Assembly: GCF_900100765.1 (NCBI RefSeq)
Contig: NZ_FNFO01000001.1
Location: 496,001 to 560,000, forward strand
DNA: 64,000 nucleotides
Direction: 5' to 3'
Source: Catalinimonas alkaloidigena
Lineage (GTDB): Bacteria > Bacteroidota > Bacteroidia > Cytophagales > Flexibacteraceae
Under the pieces are notes generated by a model. It worked only from the letters and a program-made list of their open reading frames with translations. It searched no databases and had not been told where the DNA came from. Below are positions 44,230 to 52,937 of the stretch, piece by piece. Each line of letters opens with the position of its first letter. The first letter of the stretch is position 1. The translations under genes were made by a program, and so were the position numbers.

Positions 44230-46680
44230 ATGCACATTAGAGTACTTCTTGTGGCGACACTCCTGAGTGCCGTCTTCTCCTCGGGCTATGCCCAAAAGAA
44301 AAAACAGGCGCCTGCCGCCAATCCGCCCGCGTTCTCTACCGAGGGGATGCAGAAAGCCGAAGGGTTTCTCACGTTCTACTGGGACGAAAAGAAAGGGAAA
44401 GTCTGGCTGGAGATCGGCCGGTTCGACACGCCGCTTCTGTACTACACTTCGCTGGCCTCAGGCATGGGCTCGAACGACCTGGGCCTAGACCGGGGGCGGT
44501 TGGGGGGCGAACACGTCGTCGAGTTCCGGCGCGTGGGGCCCAAGGTGCTGATGGTAGAACCCAACCAGAATTACCGCGCCCTGAGCGAAAACGCCGCCGA
44601 ACGGCTGGCGGTGCAGGAAGCGTTTGCCGAGTCGGTGCTGTGGGGATTCGACGTCACTTCAGAACAGGGAGGGACCGTAATGGTAGACGCTACGCCGTTC
44701 CTGATGCGCGATGCGTTGCACATTCCGGACGACATCGGCGAAATGAAACAGGGGAAATACCAGTTCGACGCTACGCGGTCGGCCCTGTACCTGCCCCGCT
44801 CCAAAGCCTTTCCGAAAAATACGGAGTTCGAAGTGACCGTGACCTTCACCGGGTCGCAGGCCGGCGCGTACGTGCGTTCGGTGGTGCCCTCGTCCGAGGC
44901 ATTTACCGTACGCGAGCACCATTCGTTTGTCGAACTGCCCGACGACGGCTACCAGCCCCGCCCGTTCGACCCGCGTGCGGGTGTCAACTCCATCAGCTTT
45001 TACGACTACGCCACGCCCATCGACCAGCCCCTGGAAAAGCGTTACATCACGCGCCATCGCCTCGAAAAGAAAGATCCGTCGGCGGCGGTGAGTGAGCCCG
45101 TCGAGCCCATTGTGTACTACCTCGATCCCGGCACGCCCGAACCCATCCGGTCGGCCCTGATGGAAGGAACCGCCTGGTGGAATCAGGCGTTCGAAGCGGC
45201 CGGGTTCCGCAATGCGTTTCGGGTGGAACTGTTGCCGGCAGATGCCGACCCGATGGACGTGCGCTACAACGTGATCCAGTGGGTGCACCGCTCCACGCGC
45301 GGGTGGTCGTATGGTATGTCGATCGTCGATCCGCGTACGGGCGAAATCATCAAAGGGAAAGTCACGCTGGGTTCGCTGCGGGTGCGGCAGGATTTCCTGA
45401 TTGCGCAGGGACTCGTGGCCGATTACCAGGCGGGCAAACCCGTGTCGGCAGAAATGCTCCAACTCTCGCTGGCGCGCCTGCGCCAGCTGGCCGCTCACGA
45501 GGTAGGACACACCCTGGGTTTGCCCCATAACTTCATCGCCAGTACCGAGAGCCGCGCTTCGGTCATGGACTATCCCCATCCGGTCGTGAAGATCAACAAC
45601 AACGGTACCCTCGACTTGTCCGACGCCTACGCTACGGGCATCGGTGACTGGGACAAGGCGGCCATTCGCTACGCCTATGCGCAGTTTCCGGAAGGGACCG
45701 ACGAGGCCGATGCCCTGGCACAGCTCATCCAGGATAACCAGAAAAACGGGCTCCACTTCCTGACGGACCAGGACGCCCGTCCGCTGGGCAGTGCGCACCC
45801 GGCCGTGCACTTGTGGGACAATGGAGCGAGCGCGGTCGAGGAACTGCAACACGTGTTGCGCGTACGCGAAATTGCCCTGAAACAGTTTGGAGCGCAGAAA
45901 ATCCCGGTCGGTACGCCGCTGGCAACCCTCGAAGAGGTACTCGTGCCCCTGTATCTGTTTCATCGCTACCAGGCCGAAGCCGCGGCCAAAGTGGTGGGCG
46001 GGATGCGCTACACGTACGCCCTGCGGGGCGACGGGCAGGAACCCCTGGCGTTTGTGGCGGGCGATGTCCAGCGTAAGGCGCTGGCCGAATTACTCAAAAC
46101 CTTGAGCCCAAGCGTACTCGCGCTGCCGCCCTCGGTTCAGAAGCTGATTCCGCCGCGACCGTTCGGGTATCGGGCCAATTACCGCGAAGTGTTCGAAGGC
46201 AGTACCGGACTGACGTTCGACCAACTGGCTCCGGCCGCTGCGGCCGCCGACCTGACGTTGTCGTTGCTGTTGCATCCCGAGCGGGCTGCCCGGCTGGAAG
46301 CGCACCACGCGGTCGAGGCCTCGCTACCCGACTTCACGGAGGTAGTCACGGCACTTCTGGACGCCACGTGGCGCAGCGGAAAAGCAACAGGTTATGCGGG
46401 GGCGGTGCAGGAAGTCGTCAATCAACAGGTGCTCGATCGGTTGCTGAAGCTGGCCACCAACGCCACCGCCACCGCAGGCGTACGGGCCATCGCGGGCTAC
46501 GAACTCTCACGCCTGAAAACCGACCTGAAAAACGGACACATCCGTGCCGGAAATGCATTGAGCTACTACGCCCTTGCGCAAATCGAGCAGTTTGAGCGCT
46601 ACCCACAGGCGTTGGAACTCCCTTCTCCCGCGCGTATTCCGGATGGCTCTCCGATCGGATCAGACGCCTGCGGCAATTAA
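44230..46680 (+). CDS. Zinc-dependent metalloprotease (DUF5117/DUF4953-type)
   Basis: This 816-residue secreted protein starts at the ATG at 44230, giving a signal peptide (RVLLVATLLSAVFSSGYAQ). The zinc site is the extended metzincin motif HEVGHTLGLPHNF (His 423, Glu 424, His 427, His 433), followed by a Met-turn-like SVMDYPHP (about 449). The N-terminal part (about 60-330) matches DUF5117 in style (FLTFYWDEKKGKVWLEIGRF) and the part after the zinc site the DUF4953 type. It would degrade proteins or peptides in the periplasm or outside. A strong terminator follows the stop. Confidence 0.93.
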   Translation: MHIRVLLVATLLSAVFSSGYAQKKKQAPAANPPAFSTEGMQKAEGFLTFYWDEKKGKVWLEIGRFDTPLLYYTSLASGMGSNDLGLDRGRLGGEHVVEFRRVGPKVLMVEPNQNYRALSENAAERLAVQEAFAESVLWGFDVTSEQGGTVMVDATPFLMRDALHIPDDIGEMKQGKYQFDATRSALYLPRSKAFPKNTEFEVTVTFTGSQAGAYVRSVVPSSEAFTVREHHSFVELPDDGYQPRPFDPRAGVNSISFYDYATPIDQPLEKRYITRHRLEKKDPSAAVSEPVEPIVYYLDPGTPEPIRSALMEGTAWWNQAFEAAGFRNAFRVELLPADADPMDVRYNVIQWVHRSTRGWSYGMSIVDPRTGEIIKGKVTLGSLRVRQDFLIAQGLVADYQAGKPVSAEMLQLSLARLRQLAAHEVGHTLGLPHNFIASTESRASVMDYPHPVVKINNNGTLDLSDAYATGIGDWDKAAIRYAYAQFPEGTDEADALAQLIQDNQKNGLHFLTDQDARPLGSAHPAVHLWDNGASAVEELQHVLRVREIALKQFGAQKIPVGTPLATLEEVLVPLYLFHRYQAEAAAKVVGGMRYTYALRGDGQEPLAFVAGDVQRKALAELLKTLSPSVLALPPSVQKLIPPRPFGYRANYREVFEGSTGLTFDQLAPAAAAADLTLSLLLHPERAARLEAHHAVEASLPDFTEVVTALLDATWRSGKATGYAGAVQEVVNQQVLDRLLKLATNATATAGVRAIAGYELSRLKTDLKNGHIRAGNALSYYALAQIEQFERYPQALELPSPARIPDGSPIGSDACGN

Positions 46681-46700
46681 AGCCTGTACAAGCACGGATC

Positions 46701-46746
46701 AAAACAAAACGGCTCGGCACCTACCAGTACCGAGCCGTTTTGTTTT
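46701..46746. terminator. Strong bidirectional terminator
   Basis: A perfect 17-bp stem (46701-46717 with 46730-46746) has a 12-nt loop, with A-rich left and T-rich right flanks. It serves the metalloprotease gene on plus and the 118-residue gene on minus. Confidence 0.88.
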
Positions 46747-46784
46747 AGGCCAACGAAGCGAGGAAAAGCCCCTCACCCGCGGTA

Positions 46785-47141
46785 TTACGATTTAGAAGCA
46801 TCGAAATTATCCATGACTTTTTGCGCACGAAGCGGATCAAGGTGCCCTTCTACCATGGCTTCGGTTGCGAGTTTATAGCGCAAAAATGCGCGCGAGTCTT
46901 CTTCGAACTCCGCAATTTTATAATAAGGGTTGACCAAGTCATCGATTTGTAAGGCTGCGACCGGCGTTACGCTGATTTGCCATTTCCCGGTCAGATGACA
47001 ATCGGGGCAAGGCTCTGGTGCATCGGCAGGCGTTTCGTTCAAAAAGGAAAGGCTGGAAGGTGTAAGGCCTTCGCCTTCGCAGGTCGGACATTTACACGAG
47101 ATCGTCACGTTTTGATCCATGACATTTACATTATTTTCCAT
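46785..47141 (-). CDS. Small zinc-ribbon hypothetical protein
   Basis: This 118-residue protein has two Cys pairs in its N-terminal half (CKCPTCEGEG and EPCPDCHLTG), spaced like a DnaJ-type or rubredoxin-like zinc ribbon, followed by a hydrophilic helical C-terminus (YYKIAEFEEDSRAFLRYKLA). The start is an ATG at 47141; a second in-frame ATG is 7 codons later. No signal peptide is seen. Zn binding is likely from the cysteines, the role unknown. It ends just outside the bidirectional terminator. Confidence 0.7.
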   Translation of the reverse strand: MENNVNVMDQNVTISCKCPTCEGEGLTPSSLSFLNETPADAPEPCPDCHLTGKWQISVTPVAALQIDDLVNPYYKIAEFEEDSRAFLRYKLATEAMVEGHLDPLRAQKVMDNFDASKS

Positions 47142-47602
47142 GTCTTTTCATACGGAGCTACCCCGAGAAGGATGTGCAATCGGGTGGTTTTTTGGGGATC
47201 TCTCTTCTAACGGCAGCGTCCGGTTTGGTTAATTGGTGGATTGGTTTTGGTGAATTAAGAACGGAAAAAGGGGATAGAATCTCAAGGCGATGTAACAGAA
47301 ATGCCAAAGTTTTCAGTTTTTCAGCATCGCGTCATCTTCTCAACGCTACTGCCCTGATTTTCTGTACGGTGCCAGCGACGGATGTACTATCTCCTGCCAA
47401 TGCCCCCGCATTATCATCACGTAAGCCGTCAGCATCTGTTCGGCGGCCTGACCAGCGCCTGGGCCACTTCCGGATGTTGATCGCACAGATGCAGGCGCAA
47501 GGGATGAGAAAAGGGACTACGCCCGAAGGGCTTAAGGCGTTTGAGGAAGAAGCGATGGAAGAAAGGCATATGTTACGCGACACCGCAAAAACCGGGCAGA
47601 AG
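47142..47602. other. 461-base intergenic region, possible remnant on plus strand
   Basis: No well-supported gene. A plus-strand frame starting near 47174 runs on into antisense of the GH43 gene, so its full length is not credible. Its part at about 47475-47610 reads like protein (MLIAQMQAQGMRKGTTPEGL, then KAFEEEAMEERHML) and may be a small gene or a remnant. Confidence 0.4.
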
Positions 47603-49369
47603 TCACGGTACATGTACCACCTCGCTGAGGGACGAAACGCCGTTTTCGTCGAACGCCTCGATGGCGAAATAATACGCCTGCCCGATGTTCAGGGCGCGGA
47701 TCTCTTTTTGCGTGGGCTGGTCGGCAAAAATCTGGTACGCCTGATAGAGCTTGTCGGAGGCGATGCCCCACCGGATGTTGTACCCGACCACACCCGGCAC
47801 TGCCTTCCAACTGACGAATACATTGCGGGCATCCTGGTCGCGGATCGCCATAAAGCGGGTGGGGATTTTCGGCGGTTTCCGGCGGTCTGGGGTTCTGTAG
47901 CCGAACACCCGGAAATCGCTGATGGCGAGGTGAGGCGACCCGACATAGACGTGTTCGTACCGCAGGTAGCGGGTGCGGACCGGTTGCTCCAACTCGACGT
48001 AGGCATTAGGCCGGTCGCGTCGGTCGTGGGTGAGGTCGGCGAGCGGCTGCCAGGTGCGTCCGTCGCGCGAGTGGGAGAGGCGGAACTGTGTGTAGACCAC
48101 GTTAGAGTCGTTGCTGTACAGATTCGAACGGTAGTCGGTGTAGTTGACTTGCACCGCCCGCACTTCCATTTCCCGTTGCAGGTCGAGTTGCAGCCATTCG
48201 CCTTCCCGGTTGTGTTGCGCCACCCAGAACGTACGCGGATTTTCGTCGGTGACGCGGCTGGCCTGCATGGTGTCGAGCGTCGAGGAGGCGGTGCAGGGCT
48301 TGCGGTACGAAAGCAGCATCCATCCCGTGAACAACTCGTCCGACGTGGTCCATTTCTTCGTGGGCAGGTAGTGCGGAAAATCGCCAAAGCGCGTGTTGAC
48401 GTACAATTCGTCGTCGGCATCAAAGCCCGCCGGAAACATCGCGATGCGCCGTTCAAAGTTCCAGTTGACGGCGATCCAGGGCGTGCCCGTGTTCCAGTAG
48501 TTGCCGTAGTGATCCTGGAACGTATTGCCGTGGCCTACGCCGGTCATAAACCCACCCGGTTTGTACGAGATCGGATTGTAAGGCGCGTAGCGGAACGGTC
48601 CCAGCGGCGCGTCACCGACGTAGGTAGCGTTGGCGTAGACGTTGTATTCGGTGCCGGGGCCGCTGTACTGCAAATAGTATTTGCCGCGGTATTTCGTCAT
48701 CCAGGCCCCTTCCTTGAACGGCCGGATCGTGTCGCGGTGGTCGTAGCCGAAGCGTTCCCAGCCGTGCTCGTCGGGATGCAGTTCGAGTAGCGGCACCGGA
48801 TCGCCGGTATAGGCCAGGTTTTTGCGCTTGTCCAGCCGAATGCCGAACAGCGGCAGGTCGTTCGACGAACCCCAGTAGAGGTACCATTCGTCCCGGTCTT
48901 CGTCGTAGAAAAAAGCCGGGTCCCACGCCCCGATCATGTAGGGAACCACGCGGGGCAGGGCGGGCAACCACCGGTTATAAAACTCCATCCGCCCTGTTTC
49001 GGGAGCCGTCGAAAACAAAATGGGCCGCTGCGCATCGGTCGATTGCAACAGGTAGAGGGTGTCGCGTACCGAAATCGCCGCCGGCGCCACCACCCCCTCG
49101 AACGGCCAGCGACTCGGCGTGATGAACGTCCAGTGGCCCAGGTCTTTCGATTGCCAGTAGCCGCCCGCTAGCGTCAGGAACAGGTAATACGTCCCGCTGT
49201 GGTTCACGATGACCGGATCGGCCCCCGAGCGGTACGAGATGCTGTCGTTCAACTGCTCGAAGTTGTACCGATAGGCAATGTCCATCGGGTTGCAGTAGGT
49301 AGTGGGGTGAGGCGATTGTGCCAGTGCCAACCCGGCCCAGAGGCAACCGACTCCAAGAAAGGCTTTCAT
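47603..49369 (-). CDS. GH43-like glycosidase with discoidin and FN3 domains
   Basis: This 588-residue secreted protein (signal MKAFLGVGCLWAGLALAQ) has an N-terminal five-bladed propeller with GH43 features. These are YRSGADPVIV (likely general base Asp about residue 51), PYMIGAWDPAFFYDED (transition-state-stabilising Asp) and FKEGAWMTKYRGKYYL (general acid Glu). Next, an F5/8-type discoidin domain spans about 350-475 (RVTDENPRTFWVAQ, EWLQLDLQREMEVRAVQV, TRYLRYEHVYV). Last, an FN3-like module spans about 485-585 (VFVSWKAVPGVVGYNIRWG). GH43 enzymes remove arabinose or xylose from plant glycans. With the pectin-lyase genes this fits pectic arabinan trimming. The exact linkage is not readable. 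Confidence 0.85.
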   Translation of the reverse strand: MKAFLGVGCLWAGLALAQSPHPTTYCNPMDIAYRYNFEQLNDSISYRSGADPVIVNHSGTYYLFLTLAGGYWQSKDLGHWTFITPSRWPFEGVVAPAAISVRDTLYLLQSTDAQRPILFSTAPETGRMEFYNRWLPALPRVVPYMIGAWDPAFFYDEDRDEWYLYWGSSNDLPLFGIRLDKRKNLAYTGDPVPLLELHPDEHGWERFGYDHRDTIRPFKEGAWMTKYRGKYYLQYSGPGTEYNVYANATYVGDAPLGPFRYAPYNPISYKPGGFMTGVGHGNTFQDHYGNYWNTGTPWIAVNWNFERRIAMFPAGFDADDELYVNTRFGDFPHYLPTKKWTTSDELFTGWMLLSYRKPCTASSTLDTMQASRVTDENPRTFWVAQHNREGEWLQLDLQREMEVRAVQVNYTDYRSNLYSNDSNVVYTQFRLSHSRDGRTWQPLADLTHDRRDRPNAYVELEQPVRTRYLRYEHVYVGSPHLAISDFRVFGYRTPDRRKPPKIPTRFMAIRDQDARNVFVSWKAVPGVVGYNIRWGIASDKLYQAYQIFADQPTQKEIRALNIGQAYYFAIEAFDENGVSSLSEVVHVP

Positions 49370-49410
49370 AGGTGTGGTGGATAAGTCGGGCCAAGCTAGC
49401 GTTTTTTACC

Positions 49411-49438
49411 GTAGCGACGGAATTAATTCCGTCGCTAC
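49411..49438. repeat. 28-bp perfect palindrome between GH43 and MerR genes
   Basis: GTAGCGACGGAATT (49411-49424) is followed immediately by its reverse complement AATTCCGTCGCTAC (49425-49438). It lies 42 bases upstream of the GH43 start and 15 bases past the MerR stop, with no clear T-run after it on the minus strand. Confidence 0.65.
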
Positions 49439-49453
49439 AATTGTCAATCAGGC

Positions 49454-50215
49454 TTACGACTTTTTGTCCAGCACCGTGTCGCTGAAGTGGTCCATAGCCC
49501 GTTTCAGGAAAACGGCCAGACCGGGCTGGTGTTGGTCGTAGAACGCCCGGAAGCGCTCGTCGTCGACGTACAGGTTCGCCAGCCCGCGGTACCGTTCTGC
49601 CGTAACGGGGTAGTGATGTTCCAGCCAGCGGTAGTGGCGATGCACCAGCGCTTGCACTTCCGGTGCGTCCGGTGCCTGATCCAGGTGGGCGGCCAATTCC
49701 TGGCCTATCGCTTCGGCTTCCTGCTGCAGGGCGGCGTAGTCCTGTTTGTTCATGGCTTTCAGGCGATTTTTCGAGGTTTCCACTTCTTTTTCGCCCCAGC
49801 GTTCTTTGGCCTCTTGGTCGTACGCGGTGGCTTGTTCCTTGGAGAAACCGGCGTACAGTTCGTCGTCCGTCATCATGTCGTGTTGGGTTAATTGTGCAAT
49901 GGTTTTGTCAAGGGTCCGGAGAAGTTGCTGGAGGCGATCCCGCCGTTTCACCAGTTCGTGGCGATGGTACCGCAGCGCGTCGACTTGGTCAAACGCCGGA
50001 TCGTCCAGAATTCGTTTGATGGCGTGCAGCGGAACATCCAGCTCCCGGAAAAAGAGAATCTGTTGCAGGCGCAGCAACTCGGGCCGGCCGTAATAACGGT
50101 AGCGCGACTCGGCACGCTCGGCGGGGTGCAACAACCCGATCTGGTCGTAATGATGCAGCGTGCGGACGCTGACCCCGGCCAGTTGCGCCAGGCGTTTGAC
50201 AGAGTATTTTTCCAT
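49454..50215 (-). CDS. MerR-family regulator with TipAS-like effector domain
   Basis: This 253-residue protein starts at the ATG at 50215 (MEKYSVKRLAQLAGVSVRTLHHYDQIGLL, split to stay short: SVKRLAQLAGVSVRTL). The N-terminal 75 residues are a MerR winged helix, with ESRYRYYGRPELLRLQQILF. A coiled dimerisation helix (about 75-125) follows, and then a TipAS-type antibiotic/ligand-binding domain (about 130-250; AYDQEAKERWGEKEV, HRHYRWLEHHYPVT, YVDDERFRAFYDQHQPGLA). TipAS-type MerR proteins sense drugs or small molecules and activate promoters with long spacers. An operator-like dyad lies in its own promoter. It is divergent from the Rieske/AIF gene, which may be its target (inference). Confidence 0.93.
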   Translation of the reverse strand: MEKYSVKRLAQLAGVSVRTLHHYDQIGLLHPAERAESRYRYYGRPELLRLQQILFFRELDVPLHAIKRILDDPAFDQVDALRYHRHELVKRRDRLQQLLRTLDKTIAQLTQHDMMTDDELYAGFSKEQATAYDQEAKERWGEKEVETSKNRLKAMNKQDYAALQQEAEAIGQELAAHLDQAPDAPEVQALVHRHYRWLEHHYPVTAERYRGLANLYVDDERFRAFYDQHQPGLAVFLKRAMDHFSDTVLDKKS

Positions 50216-50236
50216 GCGTTTTCTCAGAACCAGGGA

Positions 50237-50269
50237 CAAAGAAAAGGGCTGACGTTGCGTAAGAGTCAA
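50237..50269 (-). promoter_or_regulatory. MerR-type operator within the regulator's own promoter
   Basis: On the minus strand, TTGAC (-33/-35 element, complement of 50265-50269) and a TTTCTTTG -7-like box (complement of 50237-50244) are separated by 20-22 bases. The dyad TGAC-N11-GTCA (50250-50268) lies in that spacer. This long spacer with a dyad between the boxes is typical of MerR-controlled promoters. Confidence 0.6.
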
Positions 50270-50427
50270 GCGAAAAGGGAAAAAAGTTTGAAAAAAGTGG
50301 GAACGATGCTCGAAAACGACGGAAGGCGGCGGCGCAAATCCGTATAAGAGTCGTCTGCCCTTAACCTTCAGGGTTTCACTGCGTTGCATAAAAGAGCGGA
50401 CCTATTTGTTTACCAAACTTTTTACTT

Positions 50428-52041
50428 ATGGAAAAGGAATATCAGGAAGCTGCGGTGGCCCGCGTGGAGGACCTCGCGAACGGCGATATGAAACAGGTGA
50501 AAGTCGGCGACACGGATGTGCTGCTGGTGCGCCTGCCAGATCATTTTTATGCGTTGGGTGCGAAGTGTACACACTACGGCGCGCCCTTGGTCAAAGGGGT
50601 GTTGCACGAAAGCCGGGTAATTTGCCCGTGGCACCATTCCTGTTTCGACGTACGGAGCGGTCGCCATCTGGAGCCACCGGGCTGCGACGGACTGCCCACG
50701 TTTGCGGTGCGCACCGAGGGTGACGACGTGGTGGTGCGCGTCCCGAAGCCTGCCCCCCAGGAGGTGGTCGCCGAGATGGCGCAACAGAAGAGCGATCAGC
50801 CCGTACACGTGGTGCTGGGCGGTGGAGCGGCCGGAGCGTACGCCGCCGAAGCCATTCGGGAAGGTGGTTTCACCGGCCGGGTCGTGCTTGTTTCGAAGGA
50901 AGAACAACTGCCCTACGACCGGCCCAAAGCCAGCAAGCAGTACCTGCAGGGCGCAGCCGACGACAACGCTATGCCCCTGCGCTCGCCGGAGTTTTACCGG
51001 CAGCACGATATTGAGTTGATGCTTGGTAAAGAAGTAACGGAGGTCGACGTCGTGCAAAAGGAAATCAAGTTTACCAACGGTGAATCCCTCCGCTACGATG
51101 GCATCGTGATGTGTACAGGAGGGAAAGTGCAAACGCTGCCGGTGCCGGGAAGCGACCTGAAAAACGTCTTCACGCTGCGCTCGTGGCAAGACAGCAAAGC
51201 CATTCGCGAAGCGGCCCAACAGGCGAAGCGGGCGGTCGTGATCGGCGCGTCGTTCATTGGCCTGGAAGGCGCGGCCGGTCTGCAGAAACACGGCTGTGCG
51301 GTAACGGTCGTCGCGCCCGAAGAAGTCCCGTTCGGGAAGGTCTGGGGCGATGCGGTCGGGAAGTGGATTCAGGGCCTGCACGAGCAAAAAGGCGTCACCT
51401 TCCAACTTGGTGCGAAGGTCAAAGCACTGAAAGGCACCAGCCAGGTCGAAGGCGTCGTCCTCGAAAGTGGCGAAACCCTACCGGCCGATCTGGTGCTGGT
51501 GGGCATCGGCGTCAAACCCAATACGGATTTCATCAAGGGGGTGGACAAAGCCGACGACGGTGGCCTCATCGCCAGCAATTACCTGAAGGTGACCAACGGG
51601 TGTTACGCCGCCGGCGACATTGTCCAGTTCCCGTTCCGCGACAGCCACGCGCGCATCGAACACTGGCGTGTGGCCTGCCAACAGGGCCGTGTGGCCGGGC
51701 ACAACCTGGCCGGGAAGAAAGAAGCGTATACGGCGGTGCCGTTTTTCTGGACGGCGCAACAGGGCACCAACATCCGGTACGTGGGCCACGTGAAAGACTA
51801 CGACGTCACGTTCCACGACGGCAACGTCGGCGACGAAAGTTTCCTGGTCTACTATGTGAAAGACGGTGCACTGAAGGCCGTACTGGGCGTGAACCGCGAC
51901 CCCGATGTGGACGCCATCGAAGAGTTAATGCGCCTGAACAAAGTTCCCAGCGCCACCGAACTGCAAGGCCCGATCGATTGGATCGACCGCCTGCATCGCC
52001 TCTCGCAGGAGGACAATCAGCGGCACTTCGCCCATCACTAA
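50428..52041 (+). CDS. Rieske ferredoxin domain fused to AIF-type FAD oxidoreductase
   Basis: This 537-residue protein has an N-terminal Rieske [2Fe-2S] domain (about 5-105; C47-T-H49 in KCTHYGAPL and C66-P-W-H69 in CPWHHSCF). An FAD/NAD(P)H pyridine-nucleotide-disulfide reductase domain follows (about 125-435; VVLGGGAAGAYAAEAI, VVIGASFIGLEGAAGL, CYAAGDIVQFPF). The C-terminal domain is of the reductase type (about 440-530). This layout is that of AIFM3/Nfrl-type reductases, which pass electrons between NAD(P)H and ferredoxins or oxygenases. No oxygenase or P450 partner is nearby. It is divergent from the TipAS-MerR gene, 212 bases apart, so this regulator may control it. Confidence 0.93.
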   Translation: MEKEYQEAAVARVEDLANGDMKQVKVGDTDVLLVRLPDHFYALGAKCTHYGAPLVKGVLHESRVICPWHHSCFDVRSGRHLEPPGCDGLPTFAVRTEGDDVVVRVPKPAPQEVVAEMAQQKSDQPVHVVLGGGAAGAYAAEAIREGGFTGRVVLVSKEEQLPYDRPKASKQYLQGAADDNAMPLRSPEFYRQHDIELMLGKEVTEVDVVQKEIKFTNGESLRYDGIVMCTGGKVQTLPVPGSDLKNVFTLRSWQDSKAIREAAQQAKRAVVIGASFIGLEGAAGLQKHGCAVTVVAPEEVPFGKVWGDAVGKWIQGLHEQKGVTFQLGAKVKALKGTSQVEGVVLESGETLPADLVLVGIGVKPNTDFIKGVDKADDGGLIASNYLKVTNGCYAAGDIVQFPFRDSHARIEHWRVACQQGRVAGHNLAGKKEAYTAVPFFWTAQQGTNIRYVGHVKDYDVTFHDGNVGDESFLVYYVKDGALKAVLGVNRDPDVDAIEELMRLNKVPSATELQGPIDWIDRLHRLSQEDNQRHFAHH

Positions 52042-52061
52042 CCTGTGGTATCAAAAAAAGC

Positions 52062-52096
52062 AAAAAAGCGGTTTCCTCCGGGAGATCGCTTTTTTA
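52062..52096 (+). terminator. Terminator after Rieske/AIF gene
   Basis: AAAAAAGCG (52062-52070) pairs with CGCTTTTTT (52087-52095). The loop region can itself form extra pairs. Confidence 0.8.
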
Positions 52097-52107
52097 TGTG
52101 CGTAAAA

Positions 52108-52350
52108 AGTTTAGCGTTGAAAGCTTCAAGTTCAAAGTTCGGCTTTTTGCTCTTTTAATACTGTCATAGATATTTTATGACTTATTCATCGGTTGCTCGT
52201 CCGTAACGATGGGGCGATCGGCACAGACGGCCGGCCGCTGCTGCCGCCCGCCACCGCTGTTAAAATCGTCGCTACAGAGGAGCGCAAGGCATCTGCCAAT
52301 ACGTCATTTTAGTTTTACAATGGTATACTTTAAGCTTTCAACGCTAAACT
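52108..52350. repeat. 243-bp segment with 19-bp perfect terminal inverted repeats
   Basis: The first arm (52108-52126, AGTTTAGCGTTGAAAGCTT) is the exact reverse complement of the second (52332-52350). Between them are 205 bases with no gene. The layout resembles a miniature inverted-repeat element, but no target-site duplication is clear. Confidence 0.55.
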
Positions 52351-52381
52351 CATAACTCTAAACTCTTCACCTATTCTTCCC

Positions 52382-52933
52382 ATGTCCACCTTCTGGCAGG
52401 CGCGCGAAAAATACCGGCCCGATCCCATCAAAGTTTTGTTCATCACCGAAGCGCCGCCCGACCCGCAACACGAACGGTATTTTTACTTCGAGCACGTCCG
52501 TCGAGGGGACAGCCTGTTTCTGGAGCTGATCAAAGTCCTGTTTCCGGAAGAAGTAGAAGCGTTTGAGACGGTGAAGCAGCTCCGGGCCGAAAAGCCGTAT
52601 TTTCTGGAACGCTTGCAGGACGAAGGCTACTTTCTGATGAGCCCGGTCGACCGACCTCTGCCGGGTTTTACGGCGGCCGCACGGACCAAAGTTTACCAGG
52701 AGCACCTGCCGGACCTGATCCGCACTCTACTCCAAATCGCCCGCCCTACGACGCCCATCGTGATCATTTCGGCGGTGGTGTTTCGGGCCATTGCGCCGAC
52801 GTTGCGGGCCAGCGGCTTTCGGGTCATCCACGACGACCTCATCGAGTTTCCCAACTCCGGACAACAGGCCAACTTCCGGCGTAAGCTCAAAGCCCTCTTG
52901 CAACAAAAAGACCTGCTGCCCGCGCCACTGTGA
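52382..52933 (+). CDS. Hypothetical protein, possibly UDG-like alpha/beta fold
   Basis: This 183-residue protein begins with ATG at 52382. It has a beta-strand/loop IKVLFITEAPPDPQ near residue 16, then an aromatic-rich helix (RYFYFEHVRRGDSLFLELIK). A hydrophobic strand (TPIVIISAVVFRAIAPTL) and the late motif EFPNSGQQANFRRKLKALL follow. The last element and the early strand recall uracil-DNA-glycosylase-like proteins, but I cannot confirm the catalytic Asp/His. No signal peptide is present. It converges on the DinB gene with a 4-base gap. Confidence 0.55.
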   Translation: MSTFWQAREKYRPDPIKVLFITEAPPDPQHERYFYFEHVRRGDSLFLELIKVLFPEEVEAFETVKQLRAEKPYFLERLQDEGYFLMSPVDRPLPGFTAAARTKVYQEHLPDLIRTLLQIARPTTPIVIISAVVFRAIAPTLRASGFRVIHDDLIEFPNSGQQANFRRKLKALLQQKDLLPAPL

Positions 52934-52937
52934 GTAC

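Larger units (their letters stand above)
52042..52381. other. 340-base intergenic region with a TIR-bounded segment
   Basis: No gene. It contains the terminator at 52062-52096 and the 243-bp inverted-repeat element at 52108-52350. Inside the latter is a GTCATA...TATGAC mini-palindrome near 52164. Confidence 0.5.

Noticed and set aside
44659-45963. 434-codon minus-strand frame opposite the metalloprotease
   Set aside because: Antisense shadow of the gene with the HExxH motif.
47174-48790. 538-codon plus-strand frame
   Set aside because: Mostly antisense of the GH43 gene, which has catalytic and accessory domains. Only its first third is outside that gene, and it is noted separately.
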